Of a stretch of 25,415 nucleotides of DNA, positions 6,678 to 14,938 are shown piece by piece (positions within the stretch are counted from its first letter, which is position 1; every line of letters starts with the position of its first letter). A model generated the notes under the pieces. That model did no database searches, was not told the DNA's origin, and saw only the letters and a list, made by a program, of their open reading frames with translations. The position numbers and the translations under genes are program-made. The stretch is taken from contig DBTA01000025.1 in the NCBI GenBank assembly GCA_002306815.1, positions 1-25,415 on the forward strand, written 5' to 3'. This stretch comes from Dehalococcoidia bacterium UBA1328. Its GTDB lineage: Bacteria; Chloroflexota; Dehalococcoidia; Lucifugimonadales; Lucifugimonadaceae.

Positions 6678-6983
6678 TCAGATACGCCAGGTGTGACTGA
6701 CGGTTTTTACCGTTGGAGAGATCGATTCAGCAAGTTCCATGATCGAAGCAAACACTTCGTCGTGAATTGGGCGTGCGACCCATTCGAGTCGAAGCTCCTC
6801 AGATTCCCAGTATGAGATCACTTCAATGTCCTCAGATGAATCGTCACAAAACGGTGTGAGCATCGCCGCCTTAATGAAGCCAGGTTGCAGTTCCATCGTG
6901 TTGATCCAGGGATCAACAATGGCGGATCTAAGCTCATCTGATTTGCCGGGCTTTGGGGTTAGATAAACGTGGAGTGTGATCAT
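6678..6983 (-). CDS. Small ABM-domain (antibiotic biosynthesis monooxygenase-like, dimeric alpha/beta barrel) protein
   Basis: This 101-aa protein starts MITLHVYLTPKPGKSDEL, followed by a PGF motif (ELQPGFIKAAML, residues ~32-43), a central ISYWESEE (~56-63) and a final VSHTWRI. This beta-alpha-beta pattern with a (Y/F)-W-(E/D) centre is typical of ABM-like or Dabb-like ferredoxin-fold proteins. Members are small monooxygenases, haem-degrading enzymes or muconolactone-type isomerases, so the substrate is unknown. The ATG at 6983 has AAGG about 11 nt upstream. It is the last gene of a minus-strand run ThuA-like / SMP-30 / ABM, starting 31 bp after the SMP-30 gene stop. That position suggests an accessory step in the same catabolic route. 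Confidence 0.7.
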   Translation of the reverse strand: MITLHVYLTPKPGKSDELRSAIVDPWINTMELQPGFIKAAMLTPFCDDSSEDIEVISYWESEELRLEWVARPIHDEVFASIMELAESISPTVKTVSHTWRI

Positions 6984-7014
6984 TTAGTTCATCCTTAGTA
7001 ATGAGGTGTTCTGA

Positions 7015-7902
7015 CTACGAAATACTGGGTCCCGGAACGTTTACTCGGGTCCGATAAAGCGAGGTTGATGCCGTGATATAAAGCGTCTTGAGATCGTCAT
7101 CGCCCCAGGTAAAATTTGCCGTCACTTCGGGTATCTGAATTACGCCTAATGAAGTCGCATCGGGCGCGTATACGTGAATACCGCCGGGACCCGCACAGTA
7201 GACGTTGTCTTCGCTATCGGTCTTCATTCCATCGCACCCACCTTCGCCTGGTCCCTCCGGAACCGCCCAAACTTCTCCACCTGAAATAGATCCGTCATTA
7301 GCTACATCGAACACTCGGATGTGTCCTTTGTCGGTGTCGTTGATGTAGAGCAGTTTTTCGTCGATAGAAAATGTGAGACCGTTTGGCTGGTCAAAATCAT
7401 CTACAAGCAATGAGAGTTCACCTGTTTCAGGGTCAATGCGATAAACACCCTGGAAATCCAGGTCCTGATCGCGTAACAGACCAAACCCTTCCATCCGACC
7501 ATATGTCGGGTCAGAGAAATAAATTGTGCCGTCGGATTTCACGATTATGTCGTTAGGGCTGTTTAGCTCTCTGCCGTTGTAATGCGAAGCTAGTATTGAA
7601 ATCGAACCATCCCGTTCCTCGCGAGATACGTTGCTCGCTGAGTGCGAGCAAGAAAGCAGCCGACCTTCAAGGTCAAAGTAGTGGCCGTTTTGCTTGTCGC
7701 TGGGTTGTCGATAAGTCGTGATACCGTCGGCTTCCGACCATTTGCGGACTATGTCCCCGGGCATATCGCTGAAGATCAATTCTCCGGTTTTCGCCTTCCA
7801 CATTGCACCTTCAGTGAAGATGAATCCCGTTGCTACCTGTTCAACAATCGCGTTATCGCCAACAACGTGACGGAATCGATCCTCTCGAATTTTTACTGAC
7901 AT
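7015..7902 (-). CDS. SMP-30/gluconolactonase/LRE-like lactonase
   Basis: A 295-aa six-bladed beta-propeller protein of the SMP-30/gluconolaconase family, which hydrolyses sugar or other lactones with a bound divalent metal. Visible family features are Glu31 in FTEGAMW (first metal ligand), Asn117 in SPNDIIV, Asn174 in DQPNGLTFS and Asp225 in GGCDGMK; the last two correspond to the metal-ligand Asn and Asp of SMP-30. The DPTYG loop at 131-135 is also typical of microbial gluconolactonases. No signal peptide is seen, so it is probably cytoplasmic. The ATG at 7902 has GGAG 7 nt upstream. It lies 35 bp downstream of the ThuA-like gene, and the ABM gene follows. Substrate cannot be read from the sequence. 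Confidence 0.9.
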   Translation of the reverse strand: MSVKIREDRFRHVVGDNAIVEQVATGFIFTEGAMWKAKTGELIFSDMPGDIVRKWSEADGITTYRQPSDKQNGHYFDLEGRLLSCSHSASNVSREERDGSISILASHYNGRELNSPNDIIVKSDGTIYFSDPTYGRMEGFGLLRDQDLDFQGVYRIDPETGELSLLVDDFDQPNGLTFSIDEKLLYINDTDKGHIRVFDVANDGSISGGEVWAVPEGPGEGGCDGMKTDSEDNVYCAGPGGIHVYAPDATSLGVIQIPEVTANFTWGDDDLKTLYITASTSLYRTRVNVPGPSIS

Positions 7903-7937
7903 TTGCTTTCTCCGATCAAAACCTGGACAACCCGGTT

Positions 7938-8590
7938 CTACTTACGTAGCAACCAGTTGACCGCGTTGGTTATCAATTTCTGAACTGGCGGCTGCATCAA
8001 TACGCTCAGACGGTGCCCGTTTGCGAGGTATACAACTCTTCCTTTTCCGTATTCGTGTGAAAAACCTGATGCCGACTGACGACCGTCATCGCCCTGGCTT
8101 ACAGCGAACAAATCAACTCGGTCGTTATCGAACCATATGAAGTGTTGTTCGTCTTCAATTTCGTAGCTTTCGACGCCGGCAGCGATTGGGTGTTGGGGAT
8201 CGGTAATGTCGACTCTGAAGTGCTGGAACGGTGGGTGGTCCTGAAAGTAGCCGGCCGTTGTTCGCCGGTATGCTCCGTTCCATGGGTAACGCCAGATGGA
8301 GTTGTGCATCACGAGGAATGAGCCACCATCCAAAACGAACTGTTCGATAGATTCTTCTTGGTGAGGCTGCATCCAAACCTCCGGGTTGGCGTCGTGACCA
8401 TTTGGCCATTCCATGCCGTCTCGCAGAAACACGAGTAATTTTTTTCGTTGAGCAGGTCAGCATCGATTGACGCGAAATCGTCGGTGTAGTGAACGTCGAG
8501 CCTAGCTTTTTCAAGAATCGGGCCTATTGCTTGATGCGCCTCTTCAGCCTTGTGGTACCGGTCGCCACCAAGAATTACCGCGTCTGCCAT
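7938..8590 (-). pseudogene. ThuA-like (trehalose utilisation) protein, frameshifted in an A7 tract
   Basis: ATG at 8590 (GGAG 6 nt upstream) gives MADAVILGGDRYHKAEEAHQ and so on through DADLLNEK. The frame then leaves the family at a run of seven A's on the coding strand (T7 at 8439-8445). The sequence resumes one frame over as LLVFLRDGMEWPNG, GGSFLVMHNSIWRYP, …VDLFAVSQGDDGRQ… and ends NAVNWLLRK at 7938. Adding one A to the tract restores a 217-aa ThuA-like class-I glutamine-amidotransferase-fold protein. ThuA-like proteins occur in sugar-utilisation loci but their reaction is poorly defined. It is the first gene of the minus-strand operon with the SMP-30 lactonase and the ABM protein. The cause may be a real -1 mutation, transcriptional slippage at the A tract (which would still yield some full-length protein), or a homopolymer read error. 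Confidence 0.82.
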
Positions 8591-9232
8591 TGATTTCTCC
8601 GACAAATAGTTGTTCGATCTGTCACCGCCAGTAACGGTGAGTCGGCCGATCATACGCCAGTTTCCATAAGTTTTGAGCCCAAGCCATTCTTGAATCGAAT
8701 GGCTTGAGCTAGTCTGCCTTGAAAGATTGAAGAGCACGATGGTGCGGATATCAGATGGCAGGATCAAAAATTTTATGGCGAAAATTCCACTTCCGTCCCC
8801 TATCAATGTTTATGACACGACTATTTGGCTTTTCCTCATCTAATGAACCTCAGGTTTGGGACGATGAGTGCGTCCAACGGCATGAACGTCGACACTGGAT
8901 CAACCAGATTCTGTGGCTGGTTGTACGGTCGTTGCTCTCATACTTACTGCCGTCGATTCGTTACCCTGGTGGGCACCGTCACCCGTTCGAGAAACGTGCA
9001 TAAGCAATACAGGATCAGTGCAACGAATCCATATCAATATCTGCACCTAATGTTTAGTGCGCGTAAATATAAACTAGTGGTATTCTCGAAGTGATCTAAA
9101 TTTCTAATTTGAGATATATGTCGCAATAAACCGCATTTAGAACACCTGTTTCACAGTCGATCCGAAGTAATTTCGGGTCGTTTCGCGTAGACGCAAAGCG
9201 CTGCGACGAGCCTTAAAGTTCACAGACCCAAA
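8591..9232. other. Non-coding stretch between the ThuA-like operon and typA
   Basis: These 642 bp separate divergent genes. I find no convincing gene: the frames of 60-90 codons present on both strands resemble no family and are not preceded by ribosome binding sites. Two structured sites stand out: an imperfect inverted repeat at 8677-8709 in the ThuA operon leader, and a short hairpin at 9159-9179 (GATCCGAA, loop, TTCGGGTC) 53 bp before typA. The promoters of both operons should be here, but I cannot place them confidently. Confidence 0.45.
8677..8709. promoter_or_regulatory. Inverted repeat in the leader of the ThuA-like operon
   Basis: Arms GCCCAAGCCATTC (8677-8689) and GAATGGCTTGAGC (8697-8709) are complementary at 12 of 13 positions and separated by TTGAATC. 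No U-tract follows on either strand, so it is not a standard terminator. About 87 bp upstream of the operon's first start codon, it could be an operator or an mRNA leader hairpin. Confidence 0.4.
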
Positions 9233-11080
9233 ATGTCGAAGACCATTCGTAACGATCTGCGTAACGTCGCGATCATCGCCCACGTTGACCACGGAAAGAC
9301 AACACTAGTCGATGCCATGCTCAATCAGTCTGGATCGGTAGATTCGCACAAGGAACTCGAAGATCGTGTTATGGACAACACCGATCTTGAGAAGGAAAAG
9401 GGCATAACGATCCTTGCCAAGAACACGGCTGTTCGTTGGGGCGACACTAAGATCAACATTATTGACACCCCAGGTCACGCCGACTTTGGTGGTGAGGTTG
9501 AACGCGGCCTCGCTATGGTTGATGGAGTTTTATTGTTGGTCGACGCCAGCGAAGGGCCACTTCCACAAACCCGTTTCGTGCTTCGTAAGGCCCTAGAAGC
9601 GAATCTCTCAGTGATCCTTGTCATCAATAAGATTGACCGACCCGACGCTCGAATTGTAGAGGTGGTCGATGAGGTTTACGAGTTGTTCATTGATCTCGAC
9701 GCCACCGAAGAACAGATCGATTTTCCGATTATTTATGCGGTCGCTCGCGACGGTGTTGCCACGATGAAAATGGATGAGTCTGGTGACGATCTCAAGCCAC
9801 TTTTTGAACTTATCATCGACACGATTGAGCCACCTACATACGAGGAAGGCCACCCGCTTCAGGCGCACGTAACTAATCTCGACTCCTCACCATATCTGGG
9901 TCGACTTGCTATCTGCCGCGTTCACCAAGGATTGATTAAGAAAGATCAGATTATTTCGCATTGCCGTGTCGACGGGTCAATCGTTCAATCAAAGGTCACC
10001 GAGCTGTATGTGGCAGAGGGTCTCGAGAGAATCACTGCTGAAGAGGCCGGGCCTGGTGAAATCATCGCCGTAGCCGGAATGCCCGACATCACCATTGGCG
10101 AAACGATCGCAAATTTGGAGAACCCACGCCCGCTACCGACCATACGAATTGACGAGCCGAGCCTTTCAGCGACTATTGGTATCAATACCTCTCCGCTCAC
10201 TGGTCTGGACGGTAACAAACTGACCGCTCGAATGATCAAGGATCGACTAGAGCGAGAGTTAATCGGGAATGTCTCGATCAAAGTATTGCCATCTGATCGC
10301 CCTGATTCCTGGATCTTTCAGGGGCGAGGCGAATTGCAACTTGCCGTTCTTGTCGAAACCATGAGACGAGAAGGTTTCGAAATGACAGTTGGGAAGCCTG
10401 AAGTTGTAACCCGGATGGTTGACGGCAAGCTTCACGAGCCAATGGAGCGACTTGCGGTCGACATCAATGAAGAACACCTAGGTGTGGTTACCCAAATGCT
10501 TGCTCATCGCAAAGGTAAGATGACCAACATGGTCAACCATGGTCAGGGTCGAGTTCGCATGGAATTCGTTATTCCTGCCCGAGGACTGATTGGTTTCCAC
10601 AACGAATTCGTTGTCGAGACACGAGGCGCAGGTCTTGCTCACCATGTGTTCGAAGGTTACGAACGATGGCACGGCGAAATGCGATCCCGCCCAACCGGTT
10701 CACTGATCGCAGATCGTCAGGGCGTCACGACAACGTACTCGCTTCTCAGTGCACAGGAGCGCGGCCAGTTGTTTGTTCCTGTTGGGGCTGCGGTTTATGA
10801 AGGCATGATCGTTGGCGAAAATCCGCGACCGCAGGACATGGATCTCAACGTCGTGAAGGCGAAGAAGCAGACCAACATGCGATCAGCTGGAGCAGATCAC
10901 GCTCAACACCTTGATATGCACAAGGAATTGACGTTGGAAGAAGCCCTTGAGTTCATGATGGACGACGAATGTCTTGAAGTTACGCCGAACTTCGTACGAG
11001 TTCGAAAGACTATCCTCGACCAACACAAGCGAGGTCGCGCCAAAGGTGCGAAGAAGTACGCTATCGAGGCGACGGCTTAA
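9233..11080 (+). CDS. typA: Translational GTPase TypA/BipA
   Basis: A 615-aa ribosome-binding GTPase of the elongation-factor superfamily, involved in 50S assembly and stress or low-temperature adaptation. The G domain motifs are in order: G1 AHVDHGKT (16-23), G2 GITI (57-60), G3 DTPGH (78-82), G4 NKID (132-135). The N-terminal RNVAIIAHVDHGKTTLVD and the end of the protein (LEFMMDDECLEVTP, VRVRKTILD) are characteristic of TypA rather than EF-G or LepA. Beta-barrel domain II (~205-300), EF-G-like domains and the TypA-specific C-terminal domain (~480-600) are all present at normal length. Start ATG 9233 fits the family N-terminus exactly. No clear Shine-Dalgarno precedes it. The Ldh2-type dehydrogenase follows on the same strand after 138 bp. 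Confidence 0.97.
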   Translation: MSKTIRNDLRNVAIIAHVDHGKTTLVDAMLNQSGSVDSHKELEDRVMDNTDLEKEKGITILAKNTAVRWGDTKINIIDTPGHADFGGEVERGLAMVDGVLLLVDASEGPLPQTRFVLRKALEANLSVILVINKIDRPDARIVEVVDEVYELFIDLDATEEQIDFPIIYAVARDGVATMKMDESGDDLKPLFELIIDTIEPPTYEEGHPLQAHVTNLDSSPYLGRLAICRVHQGLIKKDQIISHCRVDGSIVQSKVTELYVAEGLERITAEEAGPGEIIAVAGMPDITIGETIANLENPRPLPTIRIDEPSLSATIGINTSPLTGLDGNKLTARMIKDRLERELIGNVSIKVLPSDRPDSWIFQGRGELQLAVLVETMRREGFEMTVGKPEVVTRMVDGKLHEPMERLAVDINEEHLGVVTQMLAHRKGKMTNMVNHGQGRVRMEFVIPARGLIGFHNEFVVETRGAGLAHHVFEGYERWHGEMRSRPTGSLIADRQGVTTTYSLLSAQERGQLFVPVGAAVYEGMIVGENPRPQDMDLNVVKAKKQTNMRSAGADHAQHLDMHKELTLEEALEFMMDDECLEVTPNFVRVRKTILDQHKRGRAKGAKKYAIEATA

Positions 11081-11218
11081 ACAAAGATGGCCATTATCAG
11101 CATCTGCAAAATTATTGCTGGTGTTTGTACTCGGGCTTGCGGTTATCTGTCAGGTGGTTCATTCTTTTTCTGCTGAAATTACTGCGCTTAGCAGGACGAT
11201 CATCGAGAAAGAGAAAAA

Positions 11219-12310
11219 ATGCTAGAGCGATTCCTAGTTCCGGAAAAAGACCGAGTGTTCGTACACCCCGAGCGAATGCTTGCGGCTACAACCGAGATTT
11301 TCGAAAAGTGCGGTCAATCTCCCGATGACGCTGCATTATCGGCTGAAGTGCTGCTGACAAGTGATCTTCGTGGTTGCGAATCCCACGGTGTGTCGAACCA
11401 GTTGCGCGTCTACGTGCAAATGTACGGCGACCAGCAAATTAACCCGACGCCGAACGTTCGCGTAACCCGCGAAACAGACGTAACCGCCAATCTTGATGGC
11501 GATACGGGTCTTGGTCTTCACGTCCTTCCGAAAGCCATGGAAATGGCCATCGAAAAGGCCGAGAAGCATGGAATGGGCGCTGTAACCGTGCACAACTCTC
11601 GCCATATCGGGATGCTCGCGTATCACTCGATGATGGCTTTGAAACACGACATGATCGGCATCACGACATCCGCGGGAAACCCGCTCTCGATGGTTCCAAC
11701 ACACGCTAGTGAAAAGCTGTTTGCCACCAACCCTTGGGCGTGGGCAGCGCCCGCCGGTGATGAGGCACCGTTTGTGTTCGATGTTGCCACGACTCAGGTT
11801 GCTGGCAACAAGCTACGTCTTGCTGAACGAATCGGTGCACCTATGGATTCGGCATGGATCAGCGATCCTGACGGCGCCCCAATCATGAAACAAACTCAAC
11901 TCCCGGTCGACTATCACATCCTCCCGTTTGGAGGAACGCGTGAACAGGGATCGCACAAAGGTTACGGATTCGCTGCAATGGCGGAAATTATGGCTCCGAT
12001 TCTTTCCGGAATGGGGGCAGGGATGTTCATGCCAACTGTGCCACGAACGATAATGGGGCACTATGTACAGGCAGTGAAAATCGATGGGTTTATCGATCCT
12101 GAGCAATTTAAGGACGATATGGATCGATTCTTGAAGCGACTGCGAACTTCGAAACCCGCACCAGGTGAAAATCGTGTTGTCTACGCTGGTCTGCCCGAGG
12201 CAGAGGAAGTGAAGATTCGCCAGCAAAACGGCATACCCTACCATCGCGAAGTAGTTGAGTGGTTCGAATCGATCAAAGCTGAACAGGGACTAGAATTCGA
12301 GCTGGTTTAA
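11219..12310 (+). CDS. Malate/L-lactate/ureidoglycolate dehydrogenase family (Ldh2) oxidoreductase
   Basis: A 363-aa NAD(P)-dependent 2-hydroxyacid dehydrogenase of the Ldh2/YbiC/AllD family, which is unrelated to classical MDH. Motifs seen: LRGCESHGV (50-58), NSRHIGMLAYHSM with candidate catalytic His129, SAGNPLSMVP (151-160), a nucleotide-contact stretch ending in NPWAWAAP, WISDPDG (213-219) and the conserved SHKGYGFA (245-252). The substrate within the family (malate, lactate, sulfolactate, ureidoglycolate and others) cannot be told from the sequence. The ATG at 11219 is preceded by GAGAAAGAG. Neighbours on the plus strand are typA upstream and nothing downstream. It converges on the EamA transporter operon. 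Genes for sugar-acid-like catabolism nearby fit a role in oxidising small hydroxyacids, but this is inference. Confidence 0.92.
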   Translation: MLERFLVPEKDRVFVHPERMLAATTEIFEKCGQSPDDAALSAEVLLTSDLRGCESHGVSNQLRVYVQMYGDQQINPTPNVRVTRETDVTANLDGDTGLGLHVLPKAMEMAIEKAEKHGMGAVTVHNSRHIGMLAYHSMMALKHDMIGITTSAGNPLSMVPTHASEKLFATNPWAWAAPAGDEAPFVFDVATTQVAGNKLRLAERIGAPMDSAWISDPDGAPIMKQTQLPVDYHILPFGGTREQGSHKGYGFAAMAEIMAPILSGMGAGMFMPTVPRTIMGHYVQAVKIDGFIDPEQFKDDMDRFLKRLRTSKPAPGENRVVYAGLPEAEEVKIRQQNGIPYHREVVEWFESIKAEQGLEFELV

Positions 12311-12320
12311 GCAGAACTAC

Positions 12321-12383
12321 ACAGAAAAAATCACTCATCCGGATCGGAGCGAATGCGTAGTTGAGTAATCTCTGTTTTTCTTT
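12321..12383 (+). terminator. Possible terminator after the Ldh2-type dehydrogenase
   Basis: Nested complementary segments ACAGA/TCTGT (12321-12325 and 12371-12375) and ACTCA/TGAGT enclose a long loop. A T-rich tail (TTTTTCTTTC) follows about 65 bp after the dehydrogenase stop. The stem is weak and interrupted, so this is tentative. Confidence 0.3.
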
Positions 12384-12459
12384 CTTCGCGTTTACGTCCA
12401 GCGACTCGCGGTGATTGTCTTCGATAATCGATCGACTTGTGGTGGCATGTACGTCTCAG

Positions 12460-12503
12460 GTCTCCACGCTCCGTTATCGCTACGGTCGAGATGAAGTGGA
12501 GAC
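12460..12503. other. Structured element between convergent genes
   Basis: GTCTCCAC (12460-12467) and GTGGAGAC (12496-12503) are perfect 8-bp complements. Between them sits a small inner pair, CCG/CGG. The element lies in the 265-bp gap between the Ldh2 dehydrogenase (+) and the EamA transporter (-). It could be a bidirectional transcription barrier, the tail of a 3' UTR, or a small RNA. Nothing else is recognisable in the gap. Confidence 0.35.
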
Positions 12504-12575
12504 GGAGAGCCCGATTAGCCCTTAACCCGAGCCGATCTTTGAACTCCTATTAGAGAGGAATGGATTCGTTTCGCA

Positions 12576-13490
12576 TCACCGCACGAGTGAAATTATGGCG
12601 ACAGCAACTACGACCATTGTTGCTGAGAGTAACTTGAATAACAGGTCGGCTCGAGTGAACTGCTCGTAGATGAGATTCTGAGCGAATCTCGCCCCAAGAG
12701 CTGTCATGCTGAACACGAAAATTGGTCTTGCACCGCCAAGCGCGGAAACTAGAGCGACCGGACCTTTCCCTATCGCATAAGTGATCAACAAGTGACCGTT
12801 GAACGGCATGATTCCTTCGGCAAGTATTAGCCACGGTGCTTGCTTCGGATTCTTCAGGAAATTGCCTAAGCCATGCAACGCGTCGGGGCGAGCGAAAACC
12901 AACCACATCACGGTGAAAAGCCCGGCGCCACGCAGCGACACGATCTGAGACGTAGATAAATCGTCAACGATTGCCTTCGTGATTAACTGCGAACTTGCCA
13001 TCAACAGGGCACCAACGGCGAGCAATAAAAACAACGGTTGAAATACGAAATTATTGGTCCCGTTAATTGAACCTACCTGTATCGAAGCCAACACACTGCC
13101 GCCGACGGCGAGAAAGACGGCGGTCCACTGCAGTACGCTAAGTGATTCTCCAAATATCAGCCACGCAAGTAATGCAACGTAGATTGGCGAAGTTTGCATA
13201 GCCGGAATTACCCGTGACGGATCTTCACGTTTCAACATCCAGAACATAAAGATCATGCTGAACGCCTGCAAAGTGCCTATCGACCACGCCTTCGCTATAA
13301 CTTCGAACTCCACTCCAAAAGGAAAATTCAATAGAAGCACCGTTGCGCCGAATAACCCCTGGCTCCCGCCAACGAATAGGTTAAAACTGGGCAATCCCAA
13401 CCCAAAGCCAGACAGAACTCGCTTGTCTATCAGCGTGACGATTGAAAAAACTAGGGGATTGGCGAGTGACGCAATGATCCACAGTTCCAA
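12576..13490 (-). CDS. EamA/DMT-superfamily transporter
   Basis: A 304-aa integral membrane protein with about ten predicted helices in two homologous halves, the drug/metabolite transporter (EamA) layout. The first half contains the family-like …SRVIPAMQTSPIYVALLAWL, and the second repeats the pattern with …GKGPVALVSALGGARPIFVF. Members move small metabolites, amino acids or drugs, and the direction and substrate here are unknown. The start is TTG at 13490, only 3 nt after the amidohydrolase stop (13494), with no strong Shine-Dalgarno, so translation is probably coupled to that gene. It is the last gene of the run enolase-superfamily dehydratase, M20 amidohydrolase, transporter. The context suggests it imports or exports a substrate or product of those enzymes. 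Confidence 0.88.
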   Translation of the reverse strand: MELWIIASLANPLVFSIVTLIDKRVLSGFGLGLPSFNLFVGGSQGLFGATVLLLNFPFGVEFEVIAKAWSIGTLQAFSMIFMFWMLKREDPSRVIPAMQTSPIYVALLAWLIFGESLSVLQWTAVFLAVGGSVLASIQVGSINGTNNFVFQPLFLLLAVGALLMASSQLITKAIVDDLSTSQIVSLRGAGLFTVMWLVFARPDALHGLGNFLKNPKQAPWLILAEGIMPFNGHLLITYAIGKGPVALVSALGGARPIFVFSMTALGARFAQNLIYEQFTRADLLFKLLSATMVVVAVAIISLVR

Positions 13491-13493
13491 CGA

Positions 13494-14834
13494 CTAGGCA
13501 CCTGCCCAGCGTTCGGATCTTCGGAATCCACGAAGCGTTTCAAGGTATTCCTTGATGGACAACGGAGCGTCGAAGTTGTCGATGATTTCCGTTGCTTTGG
13601 CGGCATCGTTAGCTAGAAGATCAATCACAGTTGAAGCCAGAGCCTTGCCTGCTTCAACGACGTCCAACTCCCAGTCTGTTATTTCAAATTCGTCACTATG
13701 AGTACGTCCGCTAGCACCCCCGACGTACGACTGCATCGCCGGCATGATCATTGATATATCACCCATGTCGGTCGAAGATGTCCTATGTGGCATTCGACCA
13801 GTTGCTTCTTCGCCGAGAAGATCGATGACAGATTCGTCGTACAGCTCACAAAGAGGCGGGTAGAAAATAGAGGGCATGTATCCGGGCGACGTACTGATTT
13901 CGACTTCAGCTTCGATAGTCATGGCTGCACCTTTAAGAGCGCGGTCAACCTTTTGTTCGGCATCTTTAATTGCTTCAACAGTTGCTGCTCTGATGAACAT
14001 TTCCATCGTTACGTTAGCTGGAACTGAAGAAACAGCCGCACCTCCTCGCGTGATGATCGGGTGGATTCGAACATGGTCATCATCTTGGAATGTTTCTCTC
14101 AACAAGGCGATTCCCTGCATTGCAAGATTTGCTGCGTTCAATGCGTTGATGCCGAGATGCGGTTGACCGCCCGCGTGTGCAGAACGACCAATGAATCGAA
14201 CGGTCTTGGCGATCATTCCGTTGTGGCTTACGCCTGGACGAAGTGTTCGTGATTCAGTAGGTGAAGCATGGGTGAGCAGTGAGATATCCACATCATCCAA
14301 CTCACCCAGCTTTACGAACTCCTGCTTACCAGCGAGAAACTCCAGTTCACCCGATTCACGTAACGTCTCGCGATACTCGATCTCGATGTATTCCTCAGCA
14401 GGGACAGCCATGAACGAAATCGAACCGCTCAGATCTCTAAGTACCTCAGAATTTGATAAACCCGCCGCCGCCGCCAGCATGTTGCCGATTTGAATGTTAT
14501 GACCACAGACGTGAGCGGCACCCGTTTCAGGATCGGAGTTGCGATGTTCAGGAACGATAAGCGAATCAAGCTCACCCCACACCGCAACGTGTGGACCCTC
14601 CCGACCAGTGTCGATTTTTCCAACAACACCTGTAATGGCGATGTTTTCTCGCGTTTCAAGTCCCAACTCACGAAGATAATTCGCTGTGATACTAGCCGTT
14701 CGATGCTCGCGAAATCCAGATTCGGGGTGGTCCCAAATGTCTTTCGACAGATCAACAAGTGAGCTGGATGCGGCATCTATCGATTCAAACGCGGCAAATT
14801 TGACGGGATCAGTTTTTTTGTCTGAGGTGACCAT
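13494..14834 (-). CDS. M20-family amidohydrolase (AbgB/aminoacylase-like)
   Basis: A 446-aa metal-dependent amidohydrolase of peptidase family M20 (M20D-like, as in p-aminobenzoyl-glutamate hydrolase subunit B and N-acyl-amino-acid hydrolases). Visible: WGELDSL (86-92) then HVCGHN with metal ligands Cys110 and His112, the catalytic/metal PAEEYIE with Glu147-Glu148, His189 in LLTHAS, and the lid/dimerisation segment RSAHAGGQPHLGINALNA starting at 217. The late metal-site region includes TSSTDMGDIS and HSD. It is cytoplasmic, with no signal peptide. Expected reaction: cleavage of an amide bond to an acyl or aryl group. The ATG at 14834 lacks a clear Shine-Dalgarno. It is coupled to the EamA transporter at its 3' end, and the enolase-superfamily gene lies 104 bp upstream on the same strand. 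Confidence 0.92.
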   Translation of the reverse strand: MVTSDKKTDPVKFAAFESIDAASSSLVDLSKDIWDHPESGFREHRTASITANYLRELGLETRENIAITGVVGKIDTGREGPHVAVWGELDSLIVPEHRNSDPETGAAHVCGHNIQIGNMLAAAAGLSNSEVLRDLSGSISFMAVPAEEYIEIEYRETLRESGELEFLAGKQEFVKLGELDDVDISLLTHASPTESRTLRPGVSHNGMIAKTVRFIGRSAHAGGQPHLGINALNAANLAMQGIALLRETFQDDDHVRIHPIITRGGAAVSSVPANVTMEMFIRAATVEAIKDAEQKVDRALKGAAMTIEAEVEISTSPGYMPSIFYPPLCELYDESVIDLLGEEATGRMPHRTSSTDMGDISMIMPAMQSYVGGASGRTHSDEFEITDWELDVVEAGKALASTVIDLLANDAAKATEIIDNFDAPLSIKEYLETLRGFRRSERWAGA

Positions 14835-14938
14835 GTGGTGGATTCTAGTCCTTCATTCGATTCACTAGTGAGTCTTGCTCATCAGGTATATAGAAATTTC
14901 GTTATCGGTGATGCGTCAACTCAGATGCCTAACGTCAA

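Noticed and set aside
8755..9094. Plus-strand frames of 82-89 codons upstream of typA
   Set aside because: They have no family resemblance, no ribosome binding site, and overlap each other in different frames. I cannot support either as a gene.
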